A stretch of DNA of 55,455 bases from Planctomycetota bacterium (GTDB lineage: Bacteria > Planctomycetota > UBA1135 > UBA2386): contig JAPYTD010000027.1 in the NCBI GenBank assembly GCA_029936315.1, positions 1,414 through 56,868 of the forward strand, read 5' to 3'. How positions within the stretch are numbered: position 1 is the stretch's first letter; the number at the start of each line of letters is the position of its first letter. The notes under the pieces were generated by a model. That model was not told where the DNA came from. It saw only the letters and a program-made list of their open reading frames with translations, and made no database searches. Below, in pieces: positions 36,614 to 45,532 of the stretch. Made by a program: the position numbers and the translations under genes.

Positions 36614-38758
36614 CTACTTCGGCAGCCACGCGGTTGCGTCCCACTCGCCGAAGCGGTCGAAGCCACCCAAGGATGGGTAGTCCCTAGATGGTCGTTTGCG
36701 GCTCTTGCGCATTCCCAGTTGGATCGACGTGGCCTTCTTGAGCAGTTGCTCGTCGCCATCGCGTTCGGCAACCACGCGCGCAATCTCGACCGCGCCAATC
36801 GACCACTCCGAGTACAAAGTGCCCTGCGACCATTGCACGAGAGTCTGGTCGCGCGAACGCCATTGCTCTTCGGTGAACGCATTGCCCTTGAGCCAGCGAA
36901 TTGCCATGCCGACTTCGTTGATGCGCTCGGTGCGAAGCCAGCCATGGCGTACGACGTTGACCGCGAGGATCTCGGCCAACTCGCGAGCGCGTGCATTGCC
37001 GGTCATGCGGTGGTGGGCGGCGAAGCCAACGGCGGCGATGGCATCCTGCCACGGATTCCAGAACGCATGCATGCCGCCGAGTAGTCGTGGATCGGGGGCG
37101 CTGGTCGCCATCGGCCGAACGCGCTCAGGCTTCGCGTTACGCAGGGGCCATTTCTTGTAGTAGATGCGATCGACGCGCTGGTCCATGCGCTCGCGCAGCA
37201 ACTCATTGTCCGTGACGCACAGGTTCCAGGCGGCTGTCAGGGCGACGCGGCCGGCGCCGCGTGGTGCGCCACGGTTGGAGGTCGTGAACTTCGGGTCGAG
37301 GGTCTGGCCGGCCAGGTACAGGCGCGCTTCGTTTGCCAGTTCGAGGCGGGCCCAATGGGCGCCGGTCAACAACGCGTATGCCGACAGGTAGTTGCTCGAC
37401 CAGTGTTGCCGATCCTTGCCGGTCCAACCGTGGCTGGCGAACGCCGGTTCGGGATGGGGTTTGCCGAGGCGGTCCAAACTGACGTCTTTGTGCCAGTGCG
37501 TGCGTCCGCTCCACACGATCCATTTCGGGTGCTTGGCCGGATCGACGGGGCTCGCATCGGCTTCGAAGAAATGCACTGGCCGACAAGCCTCTTGGAGCAC
37601 CGACGCTTCGACCTCCAGCAACATGCTCGGGATGCCGCTCCAAGCGACGCCGGACAACTTGCAGGTGCCAAAGTCCTCTTGGTCCCCAGTTTGTCCGGCC
37701 ATGCGTTGCAAGCCATGTGGACCTACGCCGAACGGATCACCTCCCGGTCGTTCGCGTCGCACGAACAGCTTGTGCCGAGTTGCGAAGTGCAGCCGCAGGG
37801 CGTTGCCGGCGAGCCATGGTGGGGGAGCGGGAACGACGCCAAACGGGCCAAATGCGCCAGTTTGGCGCCACGTTGTCGCAGCCAGCAGTGGCGCTGCGGT
37901 GACGGCTCGCAGAGTCGAGTCCGACAGCTTGTCGCCCTCGAGCGGCGGCACCATGGCGCCAACTCGGCGCAGTCCCTGACCATCGCCAAGCGCACGCTTC
38001 TGCAACAAGACGGTCCGGCTGCCATACGGCATCATGCCTTGTTGCACGCCGAGGTAGCCGGAGTGCCGCAGCACGATGCCCATGCCGTGGCATTCGACGG
38101 CAAGCTCGTCGATGTTGCATTGCATGCGCTTGCTGGTTGGGTCGGAGTAGAACACCGCGAGTGCAATGTCGGCGTGGCGCTGCTTGCGCCAGGCCGTGAC
38201 GATGAGTTCGGCCACGAGGCCGGACTTGCCGATACGGGCGCGACGCAGTTCGACCCGGCGCATCGCATTCTTCTCGAGGTCGCGCACGCGCACGGGCTCG
38301 ACCCGTTCGACGACCTTGCCGCGCCGCACGACGAAGTGGATCTTGGCGTCTGGCATCTGGATCGGCTTGGCCTCGATGGTCGCGTGGCCGGCCAGGATCG
38401 GAAAGCGTATCTCGGAGAGTCGCGGCAGCTGGGCGACAAACATGCAGGTCGCCTGGCGCCAGGAGCCGTCGGGCCAACGCGCGCCGAACGGTTGCCAGAT
38501 GGTCGGCAAATCGTTGACGGTCAGGCGCGGGGGCTCGAACGCGACTCCCGGTGCAAACGGCACGACGACGGCCACCGGCTGGCGCCGTGCGAACGGAGCC
38601 AGGTTCTGCACCAGGATCTCGCGGCCGCCTTGCGGCTTCTCGGCGACTGTGGTGGTCGCTGTGCTGGTGTTTGGTTGCTGCGCCGACAGGCCCGCCGAGA
38701 GTGCAGTCGGCAGGGTTGCTGCAATCCAGCCAATGAGTGCCCAGCACATGCGATACAT
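36614..38758 (-). CDS. Large exported protein, possibly PcRGLX/YetA-like
   Basis: 714 residues with a signal peptide (MYRMCWALIGWIAATLPTALS). The N-terminal half is beta-rich; a stretch around residues 80-120 (LTVNDLPTIWQPFGARWPDGSWRQATCMFVAQL) resembles the RIFT-barrel start of exo-rhamnogalacturonan-lyase-like (PcRGLX/YetA) proteins. The C-terminal half is helical with many Trp, His and Arg, like an alpha/alpha toroid. A polysaccharide lyase is plausible but I cannot identify catalytic residues with confidence. It is divergent from the next exported gene with 30 bases between. Confidence 0.5.
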   Translation of the reverse strand: MYRMCWALIGWIAATLPTALSAGLSAQQPNTSTATTTVAEKPQGGREILVQNLAPFARRQPVAVVVPFAPGVAFEPPRLTVNDLPTIWQPFGARWPDGSWRQATCMFVAQLPRLSEIRFPILAGHATIEAKPIQMPDAKIHFVVRRGKVVERVEPVRVRDLEKNAMRRVELRRARIGKSGLVAELIVTAWRKQRHADIALAVFYSDPTSKRMQCNIDELAVECHGMGIVLRHSGYLGVQQGMMPYGSRTVLLQKRALGDGQGLRRVGAMVPPLEGDKLSDSTLRAVTAAPLLAATTWRQTGAFGPFGVVPAPPPWLAGNALRLHFATRHKLFVRRERPGGDPFGVGPHGLQRMAGQTGDQEDFGTCKLSGVAWSGIPSMLLEVEASVLQEACRPVHFFEADASPVDPAKHPKWIVWSGRTHWHKDVSLDRLGKPHPEPAFASHGWTGKDRQHWSSNYLSAYALLTGAHWARLELANEARLYLAGQTLDPKFTTSNRGAPRGAGRVALTAAWNLCVTDNELLRERMDQRVDRIYYKKWPLRNAKPERVRPMATSAPDPRLLGGMHAFWNPWQDAIAAVGFAAHHRMTGNARARELAEILAVNVVRHGWLRTERINEVGMAIRWLKGNAFTEEQWRSRDQTLVQWSQGTLYSEWSIGAVEIARVVAERDGDEQLLKKATSIQLGMRKSRKRPSRDYPSLGGFDRFGEWDATAWLPK

Positions 38759-38788
38759 GGTTGCTGATCATCGCTTACCGTTCTGCCA

Positions 38789-41128
38789 ATGCGACCCCTC
38801 GCTTATTCGTTATTTGCGCTCTCCGTTCTGGCAGCGAGTCTGCCCTGCCAAGATGTGGCAAAGCTGACGGAGCGCAATGCCCAGTTGACCAAGACCGCGG
38901 TAACCGAACTGCACGCAATCGCCGATGCGTTCCAGGCCGAAAAGCAGCACCTGCGGGCGCTCGAATTGCGTCGCGAAATCTGGATGGACTACGACGAGGG
39001 CGACAAACGCGCCCGCGAGAAAACTGGTTTTGTGCCGGTCGGCGACGCCTGGCGCGTCGATGCCGAGGCGCTCGTGTTCGATCGCAACCTCAAGGGCAAG
39101 AAGTCCAAGATCAGCAAGGTCGAACGCAACCTCAAGAAGCTGACCAAGAAGCTGCTTGCGGAACATCGCAAGTTGGCTGAGGGCTGGACCAAGGCGGGTG
39201 TGCCGGACAAGGCCGTGCGCCACTGGCAGCGCGTGCTGCGGTTTGTGCCGGGGGATCAGAAGGCGGCACAGGCGCTGGCGATCCGTGAGTTCGAAGGCTT
39301 CGTCGGCATGGAGCACGACCTGACGATGCTGCGCCGCGGTCGTGCGATCCATCTCGCGTGCGATTGGCTCAACCGACACGAGTTCCCCGTGACCGATCTC
39401 AAGGATCTTCGCCTGCCGTTGCTCGAGGCAGCCGGCCTTGAACACTCTGGCGTCGAGACGGAGTTCTTCAAGGTGTGGGGCACACTTGCAGTCGCCGACC
39501 TTGAGATCATTGCCCGCGACTGCGAACGCGCGTTGCTGTTGTCACACACGATCTTTGGTGTGTCGACGGGGGAGGTGTTCGTGCCTGCGCGACGCCGCAA
39601 CCTCGTGTTCGTCAAGGATCAGGGCGAGTACGCCGAGATGATCAACGTCTGCAAGGACCAATTCTCAGCGGACCGGATGGCGTTCTTGCGGGATGCCGTC
39701 GATATGTGCTTCCTCAACCACGGCGGCGAATCGCTGCGCGTGCACAAGAGCGACATGGGCATGCCGGTGTCCCGCGACCAGGCAGTGCGTGGTGTCATGC
39801 AAGACGCGGTGGGGGCCGATACCGATGGTTTGTGGGAGGGCCTGGGCCACGCAGCATGTGGCTTCCTGTTCGGTCAGACCTTGTCCTTCCTGGAAGACCA
39901 GTTGACCGAGATCACGGCGGCTAGCCACGTAAAGCGTCGCTTGGCGCCGGATCTCGAAACGTGGATGAAGATCGCGACCGAGTCGGCGTGGTCCAAGAGC
40001 GATACGCGCACCAGTGAGATTGTGTTGATCAAGGCGGCGCGCTTCACGAACGAACAGCGAGTCAAGGCGTGGGCGATCTGCCACTACTTCTCGCATTGGC
40101 ACCCAGAGTACATTCTTGAACTCGATCGCAGCAAGACGGAGTCCATCCGCACGCCGCCGGACATCGAGAAGGAGTTCCTGCGCCGCACTGGCTACGAACT
40201 GCCAAGGATTGACAGTGAGTGGCGCACGTTTTGGGCGCGCGGTGCCAAGCTGCGGGCGGCGATGACCCGCGATCCGTTGCCGAACAAGAAGGCCAAAACT
40301 CGCAAGGCGGTTGAGCGTTCACGTTCGCTCGTGGATGCGATCAACTACTGCCGAGCTGCGTCGCGCATTGGCCCACTGGGTTACTACATCGATGCGTCGC
40401 CGGACTTCTTGTCGGTTCGCCGCTACGAGAAGGCGCTGCTGCGCGCCGAGAAGGAAGAGGCCAAGCGCAAGAAGAAGGCCAAGGGCAAGAAGTACGAATC
40501 CGTGGTGTTCCCGAAGCTGCCGGCGGCGGTCGGCAAGACGGTCTTGTGGTCGCGCGCTGAGACGCCTGAGAACGCTGTATTGACGTGGCTGAGCAATCCG
40601 CGGTACCGGGACGGCTTGTTGGCGCCGGGGCGCGATCTGTTTGCTGTGCCTGCGGATCTCGGTGGCTTCTTGCTCGGCATCGCGTATCCGGTCAATCCGA
40701 CTGTGCGCGGCGAACCAATGGTGTGGCCTCGCGATCGACAGTTGGGCGTGGTTGGCAAGGTTCGCGTTGCCGATCTAGGCGAGCGCGCCCGGCGCACGGT
40801 GATCGCTGCCGGTATCGCCGAAGATGCTGTAGTCGGCATGCCGGTATCGCTGCACTTCGGCCGCATGATCGACGCGAAGCTGATGGCCCAGATCAAGTGC
40901 ACGCTGTTCGAGCGCAACGTGCCAAAGAAGGGCATTGTGGTCCGCTACTGCGACGCGATTGCTGCTGGAGAGGGCGCGCCCGCATGTGAAGCGGTCGACG
41001 GTCTGGTCGCGTGCATCCCCGTGACGCCGCTGTCGTCCGGGCGCGTCGTCGAAGTGCGGTGGGAGTTGCCGGAGGAGTTGATCGGCACGGACCGGCAGCT
41101 CGGCATCCGCGCCTTCACAGTGAAGTGA
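38789..41128 (+). CDS. Large secreted protein of unknown function, possible CAP-like C-terminus
   Basis: 779 residues with a signal peptide (MRPLAYSLFALSVLAASLPC). A helical N-terminal part (residues 25-160) with repeat-like Lys/Leu-rich segments resembles TPR-type helices. The middle holds a mixed domain with HTIFGVSTGEVF and HAACGFLFG. Near residue 590, AVLTWLSNPRYRDGLLAPG resembles the W-x-S-x-x-H/Y-R core of CAP/SCP domains. This layout is seen in secreted planctomycete hypotheticals; function is unknown. It converges with the DUF1080 lipoprotein gene. Confidence 0.55.
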   Translation: MRPLAYSLFALSVLAASLPCQDVAKLTERNAQLTKTAVTELHAIADAFQAEKQHLRALELRREIWMDYDEGDKRAREKTGFVPVGDAWRVDAEALVFDRNLKGKKSKISKVERNLKKLTKKLLAEHRKLAEGWTKAGVPDKAVRHWQRVLRFVPGDQKAAQALAIREFEGFVGMEHDLTMLRRGRAIHLACDWLNRHEFPVTDLKDLRLPLLEAAGLEHSGVETEFFKVWGTLAVADLEIIARDCERALLLSHTIFGVSTGEVFVPARRRNLVFVKDQGEYAEMINVCKDQFSADRMAFLRDAVDMCFLNHGGESLRVHKSDMGMPVSRDQAVRGVMQDAVGADTDGLWEGLGHAACGFLFGQTLSFLEDQLTEITAASHVKRRLAPDLETWMKIATESAWSKSDTRTSEIVLIKAARFTNEQRVKAWAICHYFSHWHPEYILELDRSKTESIRTPPDIEKEFLRRTGYELPRIDSEWRTFWARGAKLRAAMTRDPLPNKKAKTRKAVERSRSLVDAINYCRAASRIGPLGYYIDASPDFLSVRRYEKALLRAEKEEAKRKKKAKGKKYESVVFPKLPAAVGKTVLWSRAETPENAVLTWLSNPRYRDGLLAPGRDLFAVPADLGGFLLGIAYPVNPTVRGEPMVWPRDRQLGVVGKVRVADLGERARRTVIAAGIAEDAVVGMPVSLHFGRMIDAKLMAQIKCTLFERNVPKKGIVVRYCDAIAAGEGAPACEAVDGLVACIPVTPLSSGRVVEVRWELPEELIGTDRQLGIRAFTVK

Positions 41129-41186
41129 TTGCGAGGCCCCTTCGCTGCGTCTAGTGGCCCCACAGCAGGGTTCGCGCTTCAAGGTG

Positions 41187-41852
41187 TCAGTTTGCGACGA
41201 GCGGGCGCCAGCGCACGGTCTTGACGCGAGCGAGCGTGCAGAACGAAGCGATGCCGAGCGGGCGGCACAGTTCGACTTCGGGTCGCAGGCTGAACTCGTG
41301 TTTGGCGCGCTCCACATCTAGGAACGGTTTGCCGTCGAGCAGCACCATCACGGCGCCTTTGGTGACGCGCACGGTGGCCGTGTAGTCGCGACCGGCCTGG
41401 AAGCCCTTCAATGCGCGGGTCTCGTTGTTGGAGGCGTCGTCGCCGTCGAGGCTCGACAAACCCGAGAGGCTGCCGCCCCAGCCACCGAGCACCAGGGTCA
41501 GGTGGCGGTCGCCGACCGGAAAGGTCAGCCCGCAGAAGAAGTCTGTGCCATCGAGTCGCGCCGCCGTGACCTCGAGTTCGTAGTCTTCGGTGGGTGGCGT
41601 GCCGAGCAAGTTGATGCCGGTCAGCGGGTTGCCGATCTCGAGGTGGATGGCGTCGTCTTGCACGCGCACCTCCCCTTCGCCGCCGAACTTGGTGACTTGC
41701 CAGCCGTGCAACGACTTGCCATCGAACAGATCGGTCCACGGCGCCGCCGCAACTCGGGTTGCGCAGCTCGCCAGCAATAGCAGCGGCAGTAGCGTCAGCG
41801 TTGCGGGAGTCATTTGCCGGAGAGCAAGAGTGGCGGTGGCGAGTCGAGGCAT
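41187..41852 (-). CDS. DUF1080 / 3-keto-disaccharide hydrolase-like lipoprotein
   Basis: 221 residues from ATG 41852, with a lipobox (LLLLASC) about 30 residues in; ATG 41813 would give a shorter signal. The core LFDGKSLHGWQVTKFGGEGEVRVQDDAIHLE is the start of the DUF1080 concanavalin-like fold; FFCGLTFPVGD and LLDGKPFLDVE follow. Family members have been described as 3-keto-glycoside hydrolases; the binding residues cannot be confirmed here. It begins two bases after the stop of the second UGA-containing gene, so the two probably form one operon. Confidence 0.8.
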   Translation of the reverse strand: MPRLATATLALRQMTPATLTLLPLLLLASCATRVAAAPWTDLFDGKSLHGWQVTKFGGEGEVRVQDDAIHLEIGNPLTGINLLGTPPTEDYELEVTAARLDGTDFFCGLTFPVGDRHLTLVLGGWGGSLSGLSSLDGDDASNNETRALKGFQAGRDYTATVRVTKGAVMVLLDGKPFLDVERAKHEFSLRPEVELCRPLGIASFCTLARVKTVRWRPLVAN

Positions 41853-41854
41853 GG

Positions 41855-42181
41855 TCAGCTGCCGAAGTTCAGACCACACTCGGGGCACCGAGTGACTCCG
41901 GCAGTCGCGAACGTCGTCAGGCACGCAGGGCACTGTGTTTCCTCGGCGTCGAGGTCACACACGATGTCACGGACCGGTAGGCCCTGGCGCGCGACCATAC
42001 CAGTGAGGTGTTCCTGATGCACATCCAGGGCGCTTTGCCGCTCACCACTCGCGACCGCGAGCCAGGCGTGCGGGCCTCAGCCGCCGGGCAGAGGCCCGGT
42101 CGTAGCTGCGATGCCAGCGCCTTTCAGTTCCTGGACGACCTCGCGGATGAAGTCCGCCTTGCCTTGGAACGCAAGCTGCAT
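41855..42181 (-). CDS. Candidate selenoprotein with C-terminal zinc ribbon and one in-frame UGA
   Basis: From ATG 42181 to TGA 41857-41855 the frame is broken once, by TGA at codon 35 (42079-42077). Read through as Sec the product has 108 residues: an alpha-beta segment (FIREVVQELKGAGIAA) resembling the DUF2007-type fold, GPLPGGUGPHAWLAV around the Sec, a helix (SALDVHQEHLTGMV) and a zinc ribbon CPAC-x11-CPEC at the end, with a further Cys75. Coding quality is equal on both sides of the TGA and the two halves fit one domain. A stand-alone 47-residue zinc ribbon from ATG 41998 would lack the first half. A homologue with Cys at codon 35 would confirm it. Function is unknown. Confidence 0.7.
42048..42061 (-). 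promoter_or_regulatory. Candidate SECIS hairpin of the zinc-ribbon gene
   Basis: CUCGC and GCGAG pair around the loop GGUC, which starts 21 nt after the UGA. A G-U pair can extend the stem. The loop matches the apical GGUCU of the E. coli fdhF element in its first four bases, and the distance is in the accepted range. Short GC-rich hairpins also arise by chance in this genome. Confidence 0.5.
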
Positions 42182-42257
42182 GCCCGGTGGGATGTTCACC
42201 GGGGCAGTGTAGGCCGATGCGCTCGCTTGCACTACCAGTGCCGCTAGGCACCGGACA

Positions 42258-43868
42258 TTAGTGCCGCTTGAGCGTCTGGATCGCCGTTCGCACCGCGGCC
42301 TCGTCAGCCTTCGTCGCGCCGAAGCCGTCAACGATGAGTAGCAGGTCTTCGTAGAGTTGCACGTGCATCACTCGTCGCGCAGGGCTGCTGGGTAACTTGT
42401 CTTCGGTTGCCATCAGCATGCATGTGCGGCGCCACGAGCTGTCGGCACCCTCATGCCACTTCGCTTCCTTGCTCGCAGCCTGCTTGTCGTCGGGCTCAAG
42501 GTGGTGGCGTGAGCGGTGGTGGCTCAGCCAGCGATCGGCCGTCTTGGTCGTCCACGCATCCATGCCCGAGGGCACGCTGTATCCGATCAACCACATCTGG
42601 CTGCCGTTCGGTCCGGTCCAATGCACACGGAACATCGAACCGCCGGGGCGGTGTGCGGCGTGCCACTTCTTGGGGCCGGTGAGTTCGACGCCGTAGCGCT
42701 CGTTCGAATACTTGGCACCATCGATCATGCCGCCGGTGTGATGACGCAACGGGCGCGCCGCCAACTCGGCTTCCTCACAATCGACTTCCAGCAGCATGTA
42801 GCTCTTGAACAAGGACTCGACTTCGGCTTTGTGTTTCTGCAGTGACTTGGCAGAGCTGCGCACGAGCAGGATGTGTTGCAGGCCACCGAACTGCACGACG
42901 TGGAAGATCGTGCGCGTGCCACCAGCTTCGGGCCGGTCGTTGGGCAGTTCGACGACGACGCGCGCCGAATCCATGCCCTCTGGCGGATCCGTCTTGTGCA
43001 TCGGGGGGAGCCACGCGGAGGGCAAGCCGACTTTGGCACTCGGCTCGACCTTGGCAAACGCAGTGGCCAGCGTCATGACGCTGACCTGGGCATTCTTTGG
43101 CTTGCTCGGGATCAGCACGTGGATGTCGCAGACGACATCCGTGCCGATTAGGTAGAAGCTCGCGGCTTCCAAAGCCAGCGCTTGCTCGCGACGCAGCGGC
43201 ACGCACAGAAAGCCCTGCACGCCACCGATCTCGTAGTTGCATGGCGGACAGCGGAACTTGCGCTCGGCGATGCAGTTCATCTTCGGCGGCATCTCGATCG
43301 CGAACGTCGGCACGATGCTGCCGTTGGCGCCAGTGCGCACCGCCAGATACGAGTCTTCGACCAGTCGGTGCTTGTCAGTTGCGTTCGCCTTCTTGGTAGC
43401 CGCGCGCGGCCATTCGATGATGTGGCGAACCCGCACTACAGTGCGATTGGCGTAGGCCATCGGCGAGCCGATGATCTTCGAACTGCGCGTACGTTCCTTG
43501 CCGGTCAACGCACAGAGCCGTTGGACGTGGCGCCCCAGCATCGCCAACGATCCCATGTGGTCAGGTTGGAACAATGCGACGTAGGCCGCAAAGTCACCTT
43601 TGACGAACTGCGCGTCGAGCGTCGCGAGCAACTTCTCGATCGCCTGCTGCGGAATGGGCGCGGTTGCTTGCTTGCCGTAGTTGTTTTGGTCCGAGTTACG
43701 TCCACCTGAGCCGCGGTTACCACGGGTCGTCTCGGTCTCCTGGGCCGCAGCCGTGGTGGCAAGCAGAGCCACCGCGAAGCATTGCAGAAGTGATTGCAGA
43801 AGTGACTGCCGGGGTGTCGGCCGGAGAGTAGCCACGTGTGCCTGATAACGCGTGGGTGCCGCGATCAT
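42258..43868 (-). CDS. Exported protein of unknown function, sigma-operon member
   Basis: 536 residues from ATG 43868, which overlaps the anti-sigma stop as ATGA. A signal segment (LLQSLLQCFAVALLATTAAAQ) is followed by a Gly/Asn-rich linker and a helical region (IEKLLATLDAQFVKGDFAAYVALFQPDH) that resembles a SnoaL/NTF2-like start. The middle has CPPCNYEIGG; the C-terminal 200 residues include a strand-rich region with GLQHILLVRSS, YMLLEVDCEEAE, and VELTGPKKWHA. No family is recognised. Its place behind an ECF sigma and anti-sigma factor suggests it is part of that response. Confidence 0.65.
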   Translation of the reverse strand: MIAAPTRYQAHVATLRPTPRQSLLQSLLQCFAVALLATTAAAQETETTRGNRGSGGRNSDQNNYGKQATAPIPQQAIEKLLATLDAQFVKGDFAAYVALFQPDHMGSLAMLGRHVQRLCALTGKERTRSSKIIGSPMAYANRTVVRVRHIIEWPRAATKKANATDKHRLVEDSYLAVRTGANGSIVPTFAIEMPPKMNCIAERKFRCPPCNYEIGGVQGFLCVPLRREQALALEAASFYLIGTDVVCDIHVLIPSKPKNAQVSVMTLATAFAKVEPSAKVGLPSAWLPPMHKTDPPEGMDSARVVVELPNDRPEAGGTRTIFHVVQFGGLQHILLVRSSAKSLQKHKAEVESLFKSYMLLEVDCEEAELAARPLRHHTGGMIDGAKYSNERYGVELTGPKKWHAAHRPGGSMFRVHWTGPNGSQMWLIGYSVPSGMDAWTTKTADRWLSHHRSRHHLEPDDKQAASKEAKWHEGADSSWRRTCMLMATEDKLPSSPARRVMHVQLYEDLLLIVDGFGATKADEAAVRTAIQTLKRH

Positions 43869-44869
43869 CGCAGGTCTCCTGTCGTCGAGACGAGCCAGAG
43901 ACCGTCGGCTGGCGCGTCGAACACGGAGAACGGTTCTTCGTCGTGGGCGACCCGGGCCAGGATCGCGGCCATCGGTGACGTCGCGTTGCCGTAGGCCACG
44001 GCGGGCGAGGCCTGGTCGGCCAGGCGCAGTTCGAGCGGTGCGGGTGCGGCGTCGGTTAGCTGCAGCCAGAGGATCGCCGCGGCGGCGGCGGCGATCAGGC
44101 CGAAGACCGGCCAATTCGACCGTTTGCCCGTGAGGGGCGTGTAGGGGAGTTGGGCCCGGGGGGAATGGGGGGCGGAGTTTGGGCCTGCCTGCCGGCCTGC
44201 CGCAGCGGTTTGCGTATGGTCGTCTTGCTGGGCTCCGTCTTGCGCCTCGCCACGGCGAAGCGCGGTCAGTGTGCGTGATACGAATACGGGCGAAGGCTCG
44301 GGCGCGACGTATCGCGACAGCATCTGTTGCCAGCGGTTGCGCCGGTCGTTCATGACGGTTGCCACCGTGTCTTCAACGAACGACTTACTCGGTGTTGGCG
44401 CCGTGAACTGTTGGAGTAGATCGTTGGGCAGCGCCTGGTGCAAATCGGCAAGTTGCGCATCGAGTGCTTGTTCTTCTTCGCGGGCGCGCATTACGCGGTC
44501 GGCAAAGCTTGTTGCTTCAGGAGTCGCAGCCTCCGCGGATGACTCGGGCGAAGAGGCCGGCTCACTGCCAAGGTCAGGTGCTGGCAGATCCAACCACTCC
44601 TCTTCGCTCGGGAAGTGACGTGCCGCTTCGACTTCGTCAAAGTGTTGGCTGTGCTTGCCGTCACCGCGTCGTTCATCACCGCGTCGTTCGTCACCGCGTC
44701 GTTCGTCACTGCGTCGTTCGTCACTGCGTCGTTCATCACCGCGTCGTTTGTCACCGCGTCGTTCGTCACTGCGTTGTTCGTCACCGCGTCGTTCATCACC
44801 GCGTCGTTCGTCACCGCGTCGTTTGTCACCGCGTCCACCATCCGAGTTCTGTTCGTCGTGCACACTCAT
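43865..44869 (-). CDS. Putative anti-sigma factor with N-terminal charged repeats
   Basis: 334 residues. The first 65 residues are about eleven copies of a five-residue unit (DERRG and variants), very highly charged. A helical cytoplasmic part follows (FADRVMRAREEEQALDAQLADLHQALP, RWQQMLSRYVAPEP), then one transmembrane helix (WPVFGLIAAAAAAILWLQL) and a short outer domain. The start overlaps the ECF sigma stop as ATGA, which with the single helix is the basis for calling it anti-sigma; no zinc-binding ZAS motif is present. Confidence 0.7.
   Translation of the reverse strand: MSVHDEQNSDGGRGDKRRGDERRGDERRGDEQRSDERRGDKRRGDERRSDERRSDERRGDERRGDERRGDGKHSQHFDEVEAARHFPSEEEWLDLPAPDLGSEPASSPESSAEAATPEATSFADRVMRAREEEQALDAQLADLHQALPNDLLQQFTAPTPSKSFVEDTVATVMNDRRNRWQQMLSRYVAPEPSPVFVSRTLTALRRGEAQDGAQQDDHTQTAAAGRQAGPNSAPHSPRAQLPYTPLTGKRSNWPVFGLIAAAAAAILWLQLTDAAPAPLELRLADQASPAVAYGNATSPMAAILARVAHDEEPFSVFDAPADGLWLVSTTGDLR
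44660..44834 (-). repeat. 15-bp tandem repeat coding for DERRG units
   Basis: About eleven to twelve copies of a 15-bp unit (CGTCGTTCGTCACCG and near variants), in frame inside the anti-sigma gene. Variants alternate between CGTTCG, CGTTCA and CGTTTG, so units are not all identical. The length is divisible by three, so copy-number changes would keep the frame. Confidence 0.9.
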
Positions 44870-45447
44870 GCCCCTGCCTCCAAGTACGGAGCGAGCTGTT
44901 TGCGTAGCGACTCCTTGGCACGGAACAGGCGGGACTTGACGGTGCCTTCGTTGACACCGGTGATCGAAGCGATCTCGCGGTAGTCGAGGCTCTCGTACTC
45001 GCGCAGGATGAAGACCATGCGCTGGTCTTCGCCGAGAGTTGCCAACGCTTCGCCGATGCGGCGGCCGAGCTCCGTGTTTTCGGTTGCCTCCGTTGGCTGC
45101 AGTTCGCGGCGGTCCGCGAAGTCACGATCGGTTTCGTCGGGGCCGACCGCGTGCATGCTGGTCGTCTTCAACCGGCGCTTCTTGAGCACGTCGAAGCAGT
45201 GGTTGCGAACAAACGTGTAGACCCACGTCGTAAATTTGGCGCGGCTCGGGTCGAACTTGTCGATGGCACGGAACACTTTCAAAAAGACTTCTTGGGCAAG
45301 GTCCTCGACCTCGCGTCGGTATCCAGGTCCGAGAAAGCGGAAGATGGTTGCGATCACCGGCCGGTGCAGGCCTTCCACAATTGCGCGGTTGGCATCCTCA
45401 TCGCCGCCCTGGGCTTTGAGAACGAGTTCGGTGGTGATTTCAGTCAT
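44866..45447 (-). CDS. ECF-type RNA polymerase sigma factor
   Basis: 193 residues. Sigma region 2 has VEDLAQEVFLKVFRAIDKFDP and FTTWVYTFVRNHCFDVLKKRR; region 4 has LDYREIASITGVNEGTVKSRLFRAKESLR. There is no region 3, as expected for ECF sigmas. Its TGA overlaps the ATG of the anti-sigma gene, so the pair is coupled. It probably drives its own operon, though I do not see a clear promoter at 45448-45532. Confidence 0.93.
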   Translation of the reverse strand: MTEITTELVLKAQGGDEDANRAIVEGLHRPVIATIFRFLGPGYRREVEDLAQEVFLKVFRAIDKFDPSRAKFTTWVYTFVRNHCFDVLKKRRLKTTSMHAVGPDETDRDFADRRELQPTEATENTELGRRIGEALATLGEDQRMVFILREYESLDYREIASITGVNEGTVKSRLFRAKESLRKQLAPYLEAGA

Positions 45448-45532
45448 CTTCGTGAGTGGCTAGTGAAGAAGCTGTGTTGTTCGAGCCATCGAGTGTCTGG
45501 TTCCAAAGATTCTGGTCTGGGGCCTGTTCTGT

